A stretch of 64,000 bases of DNA, taken from Palaemon carinicauda. Its lineage: Eukaryota > Arthropoda > Malacostraca > Decapoda > Palaemonidae. Of this stretch, positions 34,091-46,181 are shown one piece after another. The notes under the pieces are model-generated. The model saw only the letters and a program-made list of their open reading frames with translations. It did no database searches and was not told the origin of the DNA. The DNA lies in the NCBI RefSeq assembly GCF_036898095.1, contig NC_090767.1, positions 31,203,905 to 31,267,904 of the forward strand. Reading direction: 5' to 3'. The stretch's first letter is position 1. Every line of letters starts with the position of its first letter. The position numbers were made by a program, and so were the translations under genes.

Positions 34091-35887
34091 AATGAGTTTT
34101 AGTGGTAGAGAAAGTAGTGATAGCAGCAAGTCCCAGTGAATGGGAGAGGAGGGAAGGATCTTTAGTAGAAAAGAAAAGGAGCAGTTGTAAGCATAGCTGC
34201 TTATCCTTGCTCTAGGGGGGGAGATACTAGGGGAGAAAGGAGGGATTGAAAAATGTTGGAGGGAGTCTGAACTAAGGAGCAGACTTTAGCTATAAGCTGG
34301 AAGATCAAGGGGACCAGCTTTTCAAGGACCAAGGCTTCTGTTTGGGAGATAAGGGTGGAGGTTGAAGGGGAATGGGGAAACCGTGACTAGGATCCGGATC
34401 GGTGACTGGGGTGGGAGCTGTGGCAGGAGCAGGAGCGGTGACTGGATTAGGATTGGTAGGTGGCCGACATGGTGGTCTGAAGCGAGGAGCCCTTTGGGGC
34501 TTTGGTGGCTGTGGCTGTTGCTGCTGTGGAAGGAGGGAAGATCTGCAGTGCTTCTAATCTCCTGAGCTGCTCTGGACATTTCCAGTTTCAGACGTGGTGG
34601 GATCCAGAACAGTTGGGGCACTTTGGATGGGTCTCTAACGCATTCTTTTGTGCGTCAATACACTCTTGAGTGGGGCGCAGGCGGCTGGAGACTCCACACA
34701 CCGTTGGACTCTGCAGGCAGTCTTGTGGTGGCTGAAATGTTGGCTGTTGAAACCCCGTAGTGGCTCAACTTCCAGGTCGACTATGGGGAACTTTCCTCAG
34801 AGTCCAAGGTCTAGTGTCTCTGGAATCTTGCCAATGAAGGTGACGATGACTCTCCTGGTGGGTTGCTTGTGGCTGCCCAAACGACGCTCTACATGGCGGA
34901 CGTTGCTGCAATTAGTGATGAAGGACAGCTGCGTCTCGGTGGGGAAGTTACAGGCAACTGCTTTCCATAACTTCTTTGCTGGATCGAGGTAGATTAATGA
35001 GGCCTCCTTCTGGAGGCAGATGGCACTGTTATGGTCTTCTGGGATGATGATTAGGTCACCCTTAAGGTTGGTTCTGGCTTTGATCCTGATGCTTCAATTT
35101 GCTGTAGCAATGGTAGTCACAGCTGCGTAGGAGGGTGCCCCTTCCACAGCTGGTAGTTTGAATTAAGGTAGGGGCTTTGGATTCATTACAGTGGGTCTTG
35201 GGTCTGGGTCTAGTTCAACAGTTGGAGTTGGAGTGGAAGGTGTTTTATCAAGGAATAGAACCGTCACTGGATCTTACTGCCGAAGTCTTTCAATCAGGGT
35301 TTAAGCCATTTGTTTCACGGCGAGGTGCACGTTATTCAGCGATGGTTCAGGAGTGGCAGCAGAAGGGTTGGTGTCCATGGCTGATGTGTTAGCGCTTTGT
35401 GCAGAAGCACTGGTCAGTGGTGCGGCAGCAAGGCAAGGTGTGGAACCAACAGCTTTCTTCTTCTTGGTTGCTGGCATTCCTACAGGCACAGGGGATTAGG
35501 CCTGTGTAGGAGTTCTGGTTACAGCAGGAGATGCAGCAGTGGTCTTCGAAGTATTGCCCTTTGAAGAGGTGGTTCGGGCAGTTGGATGAGGTTTACACTT
35601 GTTCTTTGAAAGGTCAAAGGATCCGTGCTTTTCAAAGTGGCTTCGTCCTTTTTCTAATGCAAACTCACAGTCTCTGCAGCTGCTTTTGACTTGGTGATTG
35701 AAGAAAAATTCATCCTGGACAGTTTTGCTCTTGATTTTTACAACAACAAGAGTGAATATGTTGACTCTGTGCCATTCATAATCCCTGCAGAATTGCCATC
35801 TGCAGTTCTCTGAATACTTCTTGCAGTGTCTGTTCTCATTGTATAAGTGAGTCCATGTCCAGACACCTAAATAGAAGAAAGACATGG
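34091..35887 (-). pseudogene. ORF1 family B copy, broken
   Basis: Minus-strand ORF1 relative. It starts at ATG about 35887 (MSFFYLGVWTWTHLYNENRH) with cysteine-rich pairs (CRWQFCRD, SSCRDCEFA). An in-frame TAA at 35496-35498 follows TRTPTQA, after which the frame continues PVGMPATKKKK. The downstream middle region is broken by shifts. Zinc-knuckle and coupled C-terminal codons lie at about 34870-34560, followed by the conserved 3' UTR box (34091-34165). No ORF2 lies between the ORF1 end and this box. The paralogue at 51061-51785 shares the same stop codon. Confidence 0.75.
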
Positions 35888-37985
<2,098 letters not shown>

Positions 37986-38042
37986 GGTGTAAAATCTCCT
38001 ATAGAGTCCTTTCAATGACGTCACTGGGAATCGCCGGCGGCC

Positions 38043-38309
38043 ATGCTGGAGGGCATACAAAGCGAAAACATGGCAGCTGCTACAGCGAATATGGACAATG
38101 AGAGCGACTTTGTCAAACAATTGTCGGGTGATAAGCTTTTTTACAAGCAGAAACTCGATCTAATTGATGGCCTAGATCCATACCAGATGCAGAATTCATT
38201 CAGTCAAAATATTGAGGATTTTCCCAGTATTTCATACATTGATATGGTGAACTACTTGGTACTGTCGGCCAACCCAGAACATGAGTGGGCATACATTTCC
38301 ATTGAATAA
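38043..38309 (+). CDS. N-terminal exon of a YqaJ-recombinase-type transposon protein, truncated
   Basis: An 88-codon frame whose ATG lies inside the left terminal repeat. The segment KQKLDLIDGLDPYQMQNSFS, FPSISYIDMVNYLV matches the start of uncharacterised animal proteins that carry a YqaJ-like nuclease domain further on; those read LIDGLDPY and WPxLxYxDIxNYL. That identification is from memory of the family, and the nuclease domain itself is absent. After NYLVLSANPEHEW the expected YTxExLKAYKSL continuation is missing and a stop follows. The exon is therefore either cut by internal deletion or spliced to sequence I cannot identify. It points towards the THAP exon on the other strand. Confidence 0.55.
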   Translation: MLEGIQSENMAAATANMDNESDFVKQLSGDKLFYKQKLDLIDGLDPYQMQNSFSQNIEDFPSISYIDMVNYLVLSANPEHEWAYISIE

Positions 38310-39011
38310 TCTGCTTCCAGAATTCGTTGTTTTTCCCTTTAATGCCTTAAGTCCAAAATTAGATAAACACTGGGCCAATGAAGAGTGTGTTTATAATTAT
38401 AAAGCTAATATTGATCATTTAGCCTAACCTTGTGTATTATAATTTTTGATTGTCAAAATGTATGTAAAAGTTTTGCATTATAATGTCAAATCTTTATCAG
38501 TTCATGCCTAAACATTGTGTTTGTGTTTGGTTACAAATGCTATAATTTCTTATATACATATAAACACATGATGGACAAACTCTATTGTAATGCTCTTGGA
38601 TGATCGTTTTGCCTCCTTGCAATTAAATGCGCAAGTTTAATTATTTTTTCAATGTTTCATATATAAGCTGAAGACCCCTTCGGGTTAAACCAGCTTTCAG
38701 ATATTATTGTTATTTATAATCAATGTTTATTCATCACATAGGCCTGTATGTCTGCACAATTTAATACACAAATTAAAATAAATATAAATATACACTTAAT
38801 TATATATAGGCATGAGCACCTTGACGAAATAGAGACCTAGGTAAGTAGCCTTTGTTAATATAGCCAATATGGGGGCTTTTAATTTTTGTTTTGAAAATCT
38901 GAGATGCCCCTTTGATGTTTAAAAATTGAGATGCCTCCTCCCCCACACACACTACACACTGAACTGACGATGATACTTGTCAAGTCACCTATGCGATCGG
39001 ATATAGCATGT
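38310..39011. other. Internal noncoding part of the DNA transposon
   Basis: AT-rich, with a hairpin near 38668-38700 (AAGCTG/CAGCTT enclosing ACCCCTTCGGGTT). No frame. Confidence 0.5.
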
Positions 39012-39272
39012 TTACACAGGAATAATGATACTTTTAGGGCCCAGCCTAGACTGACCTGATATGAAATGATCAGAACAAATACGTGCGTAGGGTAGTGAGG
39101 ATTCACGTAGATCAGCCCGTGATATTCTGGTCAACCACAAGTCACGTCTGCACTTGGATAATTCCTCTGTATCTTTGTCCTGATTCTGAATAACTGCCGG
39201 TATGCGGTAGCAACTCTTGTCATCTCTTTGTCCTCGATTCCCACAGCCAGCAATAGCGCAAAAACTGGGCAT
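39012..39272 (-). CDS. THAP-domain zinc-finger exon
   Basis: An 86-codon minus-strand frame starting MPSFCAIAGCGNRGQRDDKS at 39272, with CYRIPAV, RRDLWLTRISRADL and YARICSDHFISGQ. This is the C2CH THAP signature, C-x4-C near the N-terminus and C-x2-H in CSDHF, with the W of LWL. THAP domains bind DNA in P-element- and Kolobok-type transposases and in domesticated regulators. Only the zinc finger is present; it ends at PKSIIIPV before a stop. Its start lies about 135 bp inside the right end of the terminal-repeat element, so the finger probably recognises those repeats. Confidence 0.85.
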   Translation of the reverse strand: MPSFCAIAGCGNRGQRDDKSCYRIPAVIQNQDKDTEELSKCRRDLWLTRISRADLRESSLPYARICSDHFISGQSRLGPKSIIIPV

Positions 39273-39408
39273 TGTGTGAATGTGAATGTGATGAAATGGC
39301 TAAATATTCAACAGTTCAACCATAGCTACTCACTGAACGCGTCTTTGTTTGCCCTCCAAGATGGCGGACCGGAAGTTTGATGACGTGTATTGAAAGGACT
39401 CTATAGGA

Positions 39409-40430
39409 TGTTTAAGAATACTAGAAATAGGAAGGATGATCAACACACAAATTAGGTTTTTGAATGCCTTTCAAAATCTTTGGTAAAATGATCTTTGCAG
39501 CCACAAAAAGGGCTTCAGCTAAATGAATCCACTTTGTTGGAGGTTCCTTCCCTCCCTGATCCTGTATGTTTAGTAGGAAGTGGTATAACACCTGCTTTTT
39601 TTAGATTTTTTGCGGTTAGATAAAAAAATCTTTTATAAGTTCTAATCTTTTCTTTCTGTTTAGTTCCTTCATTTCCTTTATTCCTTTCCATGTTTCATCA
39701 TTCATCCAGGGTTTTCCTGTATCTTTTATTCAGTAATTCATTTATTTGTGCACTTTTATAATATATTCCCTTAAGCTAGTTGCCTAACCTTCACGTCTCG
39801 TCATTCATGAAATAAAGAAAACCACAAAAGCCTACAATAAGATAATTCTATTGAGGAGAATTTATATTTAGATTGAATCTGAGAAAACTCATTATTATTC
39901 CAGGAATTTCTCCCTAAAAACAGAATTAATCGAGGGGGATAGGAGCGCTATATAGATACAGTGGCAGAGACTTATAAAACTCCAAATTGGCTAATTAATA
40001 TTTTCCTTACTAGAGTAATCTCACTCTCAAGAACTATTTTAGGGATCCCAGTGAAATACTGAACAGGAATTTACGTTAATCAAGAGAATCTTGCTGAAAG
40101 CGATGGATGGGAACAGGAATGTATCACGAGGAAATCATGATAGAAATCTTCACCTTCAAAGCAAAAGAAAAAAGAAATCTTTTGCTGTAAATTAATTTAC
40201 TTTCTTCACTATCTCGGGTATATCTGTCCCGTATGAAGGTGATTATATTACCAACCGAAACACTCAAATAAAAGGAGGTTTGAATGTTGAGAATTCAATC
40301 TATAAGTTATCAGATGTTCGTTTATCAAAGTCACCCAATAAAGACCAAAGCTAGAACTAGGCGACTTAACTAATCATGAGGACCAAGAGTTGAAGAGAAA
40401 AGAAAATAGAGATAATTTAGATTACGGATG
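39409..40430 (-). pseudogene. Mostly noncoding; LINE fossil at about 39600-39770
   Basis: Minus-strand codons around 39720-39640 read KPWMNDETW (with one frame break) and KEMKELNRKKRLELIKDFF. This is like the linker between endonuclease and RT in LINE proteins, where KPWMTDE is common. No further domains are seen. The remainder (39780-40430) is unclassified AT-rich sequence. Confidence 0.35.
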
Positions 40431-40431
40431 A

Positions 40432-40990
40432 TGGGGCCTCTGCATTCTTCCTTGTGATGGCCAAAACGTTGGCATCTATAACATAGAAGGGGCTCAGGAG
40501 TATATTCTTCGATGGGGAAAGTTCCCCAGACTCCTAAGTCCAGTTTGGAGGGAACTGGACTGATGAAGGTGGCAATGAGGCGTCGAACTGGAACGTCGTC
40601 TTTGCTTGTGCAGCAAACAGCACAGTCAATGTTGTTTCACGATGATGCAATGGTGATAGACATCGTCACAGGATACCTGGTGATGACAGCTTTCTTCCTG
40701 ATAAAAGCAGGATCCAGCAGCGTTAAAGTGGGGTCTTCCTGGAGGAATCTGGCTGTCTCAACGTCCTTGGGGTAGATGATAAGATCACCTTTCCTGTTGG
40801 GTCTTGCAGTGAGTTGCATGCCTGGCTTAGCAGCCATGGCAGCAACAGAGGCATAGGAGAGTTCGTTGTCAATATGTGAGAGCTGAAACTTTGGCAGAGG
40901 CTTCTTATAACTGTGTAGCTGAGATGTTCTCTGCAATAGCAATGGCCTCTTGCAGGAGTGTCGTAAGGGAATCTGTGCAGTTGCAGTCCG
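40432..40990 (-). pseudogene. ORF1 family A fragment (middle domain)
   Basis: The 101-codon frame (40942-40637) reads KKPLPKFQLSHIDNELSYAS, LLDPAFIRKKAVITRYPVTM, nearly identical to residues about 185-290 of the intact ORF1 at 24399. Downstream in another frame, LRCYRCQRFGHHKEECRGP-like codons end at about 40432. Both ends are missing. The upstream end is joined directly to R-A. Confidence 0.85.
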
Positions 40991-42520
40991 AAGGTTAGAA
41001 CCCCGTGATACCTGACGGTAATTCTCTTATAATATCAATCGCAGAAATATTATAGAGTAGGAAGCTGCCGGAGGAAACGACATGGCCGCCATCTCACCCT
41101 AAAATAGATTTTTCCTAAGTCAAAATTCCTTTTTGAATAGAGAATTGTACATAGTTCAGTGCCAGTAGTGTTCCAAGTTGCGGAGTGGTGTGGTGTCTCG
41201 TACTAAACCAACCGATTAATTCAAATAAAAACATTTCCAGTTATAGAAAAAAAATTATTTGTTTATTCAGAAACAATTTGTCAGACTAATGAAATTAATA
41301 ATTCAAGTACTTATTGTCTCATTGGCTTTATATAACATAAAAATATTACTTTTAGATTTGAAGTCTGCAATTCATTGTGATAGAAAGTAATAAAAATACT
41401 CGTTTATTACTTCTACGGGCCAACCAAGGGAAGGGCCCGTGCCAACAACAAGTGTTGGCTTTAATACCCCAACAACAATCGCTTATTATCCTAAGATTCT
41501 TTAAGCACGTTAAAGACAAAAGTATCTTTGAAATGGAAGGAGTAATTATTACTCCTCCTTATAGTTCTATACTTACTTTCATTCATTCCTGTACACCTAG
41601 GCTGATATGATTGTCTTTGCTGACTCTGGAATCTAAAGTCTACACTGAATCACTGGGTTTAGTAGAAGAGAAATTGAAGCCATCACTGCCTGTAAAATCA
41701 AAGCTATAGAACTTGTCATTATACTTCATTTTCACGCCACTTGCACCAACAGTAAAGTTTTTCTATTTGGTTATCATGTGTATATTGTGCACAGTCAGCC
41801 CTCTTTTTACGCAAGTTCACACTTTGCAATTTCACCTACACGCGGCAGAGATAACCGCAATACCTGTTGAATAATAAACCACATTCACAATTAAGGATTT
41901 TTATAGATCGAAGATTTCAAATCCCATACACTGTACGTACCTTACCCCATTTACCTCGTTCTCCACCCAGCTCATTTCACCTCTCGCTGTATACTGTATA
42001 TCCAATTACTGTAGTGGAAAATGACAACTATATTTGAAATAAACGGAATTTTGATTAAAATGGTGTTTCACTTAATTGTAGCGTATTTGTAAATAAAAAC
42101 AGCAAATTATAATATTTTCCATTGTTATGTTTATACTTTCTAAAGCAAGTGATAAACCATGTGTGGTCTGCCGTCGTTAACCTCAATTTTAGGATCAAAT
42201 AACTCCCTCATTATTAAGGTATGCTATTGAAGGATATTTCATATTTCCTAAGAGAAAGAATTATTGCTCAAATATATGTTTTAGTTTATGGAATAAGCTG
42301 TATTTCTGTTTAAGAAAGTATAAAAATTGAACAATAGGTGAGTTCTAACAAAGCTTACAACTTTACATCTTCGTCCTTAATGAATATGTAAACATATCAT
42401 CTCTTGGCAAAGATGTAAACAATCCTTGTTATCAAAATGTTTTTGCTTCAATATATTGGATTAATTTTTGTTTTTTTTTTATCACTCGCTTGCCATAGAT
42501 TGGGCCCAGAAGTTTCTCCT
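40991..42520 (+). repeat. Longest copy of dispersed repeat R-A
   Basis: Contains both parts of R-A in order: GGTTAGAACCCCGTGATACC to GATTTGAAGTCTGCAATTCA, then CCTGTACACCTAGGCTGATA, TCACTGGGTTTAGTAGAAGA, TTTGGTTATCATGTGTATAT and CACCTCTCGCTGTATACTGT, up to ATTGGGCCCAGAAGTTTCTC. It is interrupted at 41411-41479 by a short LINE tail. No TIR or LTR could be defined, and the element class is unknown. Confidence 0.75.
41411..41479 (+). mobile_element. Severely truncated tail of the I-like LINE
   Basis: TACGGGCCAACCAAGGGAAG, GGGCCCGTGCCAACAACAAG, TTAATACCCCAACAACAA repeats the 3' end at 18350-18417 almost exactly. Flanks CGTTTATTAC and CGCTTATTAT could be a decayed target duplication (8 of 10 match). 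It shows that this LINE tail has inserted more than once. Confidence 0.85.
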
Positions 42521-42554
42521 AAGTCATTTCAGTTAAAGAGGATGTGTAGTGTTT

Positions 42555-42700
42555 TATTGCTCTGCACCTAGAGCGTTGAGTCAAAGTAATTATTTAAGGA
42601 CACTCAAAGAGGTTTTCTGCTCTACCCCCGGAGCATCGAGTCAAAGTAGATATATGAGGACACTCAAATAGTGCCTCTTCTCCGCACGGGTGTGTAGCTC
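42555..42700. repeat. Short tandem duplication, about 60-bp unit
   Basis: GCTCTGCACCTAGAGCGTTGAGTCAAAGTA...GGACACTCAAA is followed by GCTCTACCCCCGGAGCATCGAGTCAAAGTA...GGACACTCAAA; each string here is shown only in part. Starts lie near 42560 and 42620. Confidence 0.7.
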
Positions 42701-42764
42701 TTCCTACGAGCACCCAAAATCGACCCTTATTCAGAGCTGTGGGGAAAGGCTTTAGCAGTAGAGA

Positions 42765-44976
42765 ATAGTGGTATAGAAGCAAGTCCCAGTGAGTGAGAGA
42801 CTGGGAGAGGAGAGAAGGACAATTAGTAGTAGAGGAAAGGCTCAGTTTTGAGTGTAAGAAATTATCCCTGCTGTAGGGATTGTGAGGCAGTGAGGTTGGT
42901 TTGGGGGGAAAGGGAGGATATGACTTGAGGTCTGAAGGGGATCCGGGACATTTCGAAGGGATGAGACCCGGGTGAAAAGGTGGATGGCAATTGGGATTAG
43001 GTCTTGCAAGGAAAGGGTGTTTAGCTGGTGGGTGATTGAAGGGGAGGATTGGGACGGGGAAGGATTTGGAGGGAGTGAGGGCACTGGAGCTCTCTGTATG
43101 ACAGAGTCAGAAACGGTGGTAGCCACGGTGGCCGGATCAGGAGTGGAGGTGATTCGGGTGACAGGATCTGGAGTGACGGCGGGTGGATGGCGGCGTCTCT
43201 AGGAATTCTCTGCGGTTTAGGTGGGCTGCTAGTATGAGTGCATTGCATGGCTGCAATCCTCTTTAGGCGCTCAGAGTACCTCTTGTTCCATGCATGGTGG
43301 AAGCGAGAGCAGTTTGGACATCTCGGCTGGGTGGCTCGACCTCGCTTGTGGGCATCTATGCATTCTTGTGAGGGGTGGCGTCGGCTGCAGATTCTGTAAA
43401 TATTGGGTCCTCCGCAGTCCTCACGGTGATGGCCATACCGTTGACAATGGTAGCACCGAAATGGCTCAGGAATGTAGTCTGTGATGGAAAAGGTGCCCCA
43501 TATTCCTAATTCGATGGTTGGGTGTTTGGACCCATTGACTGTGGTGATTATGTTGTTGACAGGAACTTCATCTTGGTCTTTGCGATGTTGTTGAGAGAGG
43601 TGGCTATATCTAGTGGCCTGGAGATTGGGTATCTGGAGACAACGACTTTGCGCTGCTTCTTAGCCGGATCTAGAAGCTCCAGTGAGCTTTCTTCCAGGAG
43701 GAAACTGACACTCTCCTGATTCTTGGGGGGTGAGAATGAGCTCCCCTTTGCGGTTTGGTCGAGTTGAGAAATTTGATCAGGAGTTGGTAGAAGCAAGGGC
43801 GGCAACTGTGACATAGGAAGGTTTTCCTTCAGTGGGCTGGACCTTGAACTTTGGCAAAGGTGCAGCGACTGGCAGATAGCTGGGGGATTATTGCAGTGGC
43901 TTTATCCAACGGCTGGGTGAGACATACTGTGCAGTTACAGTCACGGTGGTGAATCCCATCAGAGTCGAGCGGGATACTTTCAGTGGGTTCCTCAGTTTTC
44001 CGCGGCAGAGGAAGGTGAGCTGGATGTCAGGTGAGCAGGAGCTGGGTTTGGAGGAGCTGCGTTGGTTATTTCTCGGTCCAAGCTGGAGGCCGGTGGGTTC
44101 GATGAAGCCAGAGTTACGCTAGAGGCAGGTGGGTCTGGAGGTGGCGGGCTGTGAATGGGAGTGGGTGAGTCTTCCAGGGAAGGCTCAGCCTGCAATGGTT
44201 GGACATTGCTGGCACTGACACAGGCTTTTGTAGACTTGGTCTTCTCCTTCTTGCTTGGAGGTGGGAGGACAGCATCTCCAAACCAATCCCCATGCATGTG
44301 AAAACGTTGTTATTTAGCAGCTTTATCTGGAATATCTGGATTCCTCCTTGGGAAAATTCTGCTCTTGTAGAAAGGAGGGTTCCTTTCTCCTACCAGTCAC
44401 ATTCAGGAAGAGTGCGTCATGGAATAGAGTGCAATCATCACACGACAATAGATCTGATGATGGCAGGCTTTAATGTCCACCTCAATATTCAATTGGAGTG
44501 TGAAATGACCCCATACATAATCTCTTAAATAAGAGTATCTGTGACATGGAATGCACCTTTCCTTGGAATCTAGTAGGCAGAAGCCCTAACAGGGGAGGTC
44601 ATTGGATTTTTAGATGGTATTACAGATAAATGTCAGGCTGTAAGAGCTCATGGTAGGCAAGGCGAGGGAGCCTGGTGTCCCCTGTGCCAGGTAAGCCAAT
44701 TCTTGGGCAAGCTTAGACGTCCTTCCTCTTCGAGTGCTGAGCTACGACTGATTTCACTCAAGCACACAACTACAGCATATGATTATACTGAGCATATTAT
44801 ATGTTGTTAAGGCAATCCTTCCATACAAACAAAACAACTGTTTGGTTGTTATTGTGCCGTAACCAGAGAAAAGGATCCAATGTAGTGCTGTCTGGCCAGT
44901 CAAAGGACCCAATATCTCTCTAGCGGTGATATCTTAATGGGTGGCTGGTGCCGTGGCCAACCTACTACCTACAAAC
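42765..44976 (-). pseudogene. ORF1 family C copy, nearly full-length but broken
   Basis: Minus strand, in order: 5' UTR (44976-44652) shared with 21008-21248 and 55802-56112; ATG about 44651 and an N-terminal Cys-rich region with shifts; GDAVLPPPSKKEKTKSTK (44297-43992); SFLLEESSLELLDPAKKQRK and VVVSRYPISRPLDIAT (43814-43548). The zinc knuckles (43480-43260) read CYHCQRYGHHREDC, ICSRRHPSQEC and CPNCSRFHHAWNKR. C-terminal SLQDLIPIAIHLF is conserved with family A. The conserved 3' UTR box (42765-42835) comes next. No ORF2. The first cysteine of knuckle 2 is replaced (NIYRIC). The 5' end is interrupted by the LTR retrotransposon at 44977. Confidence 0.85.
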
Positions 44977-45154
44977 TGTAAGATGAGGCTGCTTGCAGCG
45001 CCTAAGCTCCGCCCACATAAATGACGTCATTGTCTACGTCACGGGCTATCTGTATTTCCTTCCGCTGTGCATGATGCAGCAGTGTCAGTTGCAATGAAGA
45101 TAAGAAACAACGCTGACTGTCATTTCTTGATCCTGCCTAGTTTAAGATCTAACA
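44977..45154 (+). repeat. 5' LTR
   Basis: 178 bp; differs from the 3' LTR at four positions, so insertion is recent but not immediate. It contains the palindrome TGACGTCA (a CRE-type bZIP site) and a second TACGTCA. The following bases TGGCGCAGTGAGTAGGAT (from 45155) occupy the primer-binding-site position. I cannot assign the tRNA. Confidence 0.95.
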
Positions 45155-45204
45155 TGGCGCAGTGAGTAGGATAAGAGGACCTACTGTAATAACCGTGGCA
45201 CAGC

Positions 45205-46181
45205 ATGGCACCACCGTCGAGACGACCCTCATTTGCATCCCCTAGGGGCAGGATTGCAAGGACAGGAACCTCTGGAACCGGCGTCAGGATGTCGCCGGCT
45301 TCCGTGCTGCAGGCTCACCAAGTGCTGCAAACCCAGCAACAAGCCATCCAGAATCTTCAGGCCGAGATAACAGCGTTGTCACTCCATGTACCAACGTCCC
45401 CCAACCAAGGATCCCTTCGTCTGCAGCTCCGGAAAAGTGCGAGGCTGAGGTGTCCCCTGCAGACTTCAGGTCTTGGAAACGGTCAATGGAGTGTTGGTTG
45501 CAACTGTGTAAGTTGAAGCCTATCGAGGCAGTTCACCATGTAAGGCTGCATTGTGTTCCGATATTGCAACGTGCCCTCGATTCTAGGTATACTGACGCCC
45601 AGTGGAGTGCCCTGTCTACTGAAGGGGCATTTAATGCGGTTAAGCAAATGGTAGTGAAAGCTTCTAACCAAGCAGTGCAGTGGCTCGAGTTTTTTTATTT
45701 GGCCCAAGAGCCTAGTGAGTCCTTTAATGATTATTTTATCAAGTGTATGCAAAAGGCTACTGATTGTGCATTCACATGCCCTAATTGTAATCATGATTTA
45801 TCCGAATATATGCTTTTGCGCAAGCTCATGGTAGGCCTAAGTGATAAAGTGCTCAAAAGGCAAGTGTTTCAATCATGCAATAATATCCGTGATATCGATT
45901 CCCTTAGAGTCATGTGCAGTGCATTCGAGGGCGCCCGTGACGACGCCCTTGGTAATAGGGCATGGCTTAGCAGCTCCCCTAGAGCGGCTGCTCTCGGTGG
46001 GTTCGAGGAGGAACACGAGGTGGAGGTGGCAGCTGCCCTTGCTAAGTGTGACAGGAGTACCTCTGTAAAAGTACAATTGCGTCATTGTGGTAATTGTGGT
46101 ACTCGTCATAGCCCTGGGTATTCTTCATGTCCCGCAAGAAGAACGACATGTTACGGGTGCGGTAAAACCGGTCACCTGTAG
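45205..46181 (+). CDS. Gag of the 178-bp-LTR Ty3/gypsy element, with one frameshift
   Basis: Structural protein packaging element RNA. It begins at ATG 45205, 50 bp after the LTR. N-terminal residues are basic and Ser/Pro-rich, followed by a Gln-rich probable coiled coil (VLQAHQVLQTQQQAIQNLQA). The frame then shifts by one base around 45410-45430, near a CCC run, to the longer frame that holds the capsid-like region (VSPADFRSWKRSMECWLQLC onward, to about 46020). Two zinc knuckles follow: CGNCGTRHSPGYSSC and CYGCGKTGHL. The second is interrupted by UAG at 46179-46181, after which KCC would complete it. The frame upstream and downstream of UAG is the same as pol. The one-base shift is probably a lesion; the UAG could be a lesion or a readthrough site. 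Confidence 0.85.

Larger units (their letters stand above)
37994..39408. mobile_element. DNA transposon with about 70-bp imperfect terminal inverted repeats
   Basis: The left end CCTATAGAGTCCTTTCAATG... and the reverse complement of the right end CCTATAGAGTCCTTTCAATA... match for 19 bp, then share ACGTCA, GGCGGCCATG/GTCCGCCATC, TGGAGGGCA and ACAAAG. The target duplication is ambiguous (TA or TATA). Inside are a plus-strand YqaJ-type N-terminal exon and a converging minus-strand THAP exon. At 1.4 kb it is too short for a complete transposase gene, so it is probably a deleted derivative. Confidence 0.8.

Noticed and set aside
38660..38705. Hammerhead-type ribozyme at the CCCCTTCGGG hairpin
   Set aside because: The conserved CUGAUGA and GAAA core elements are absent; only a simple stem is visible.
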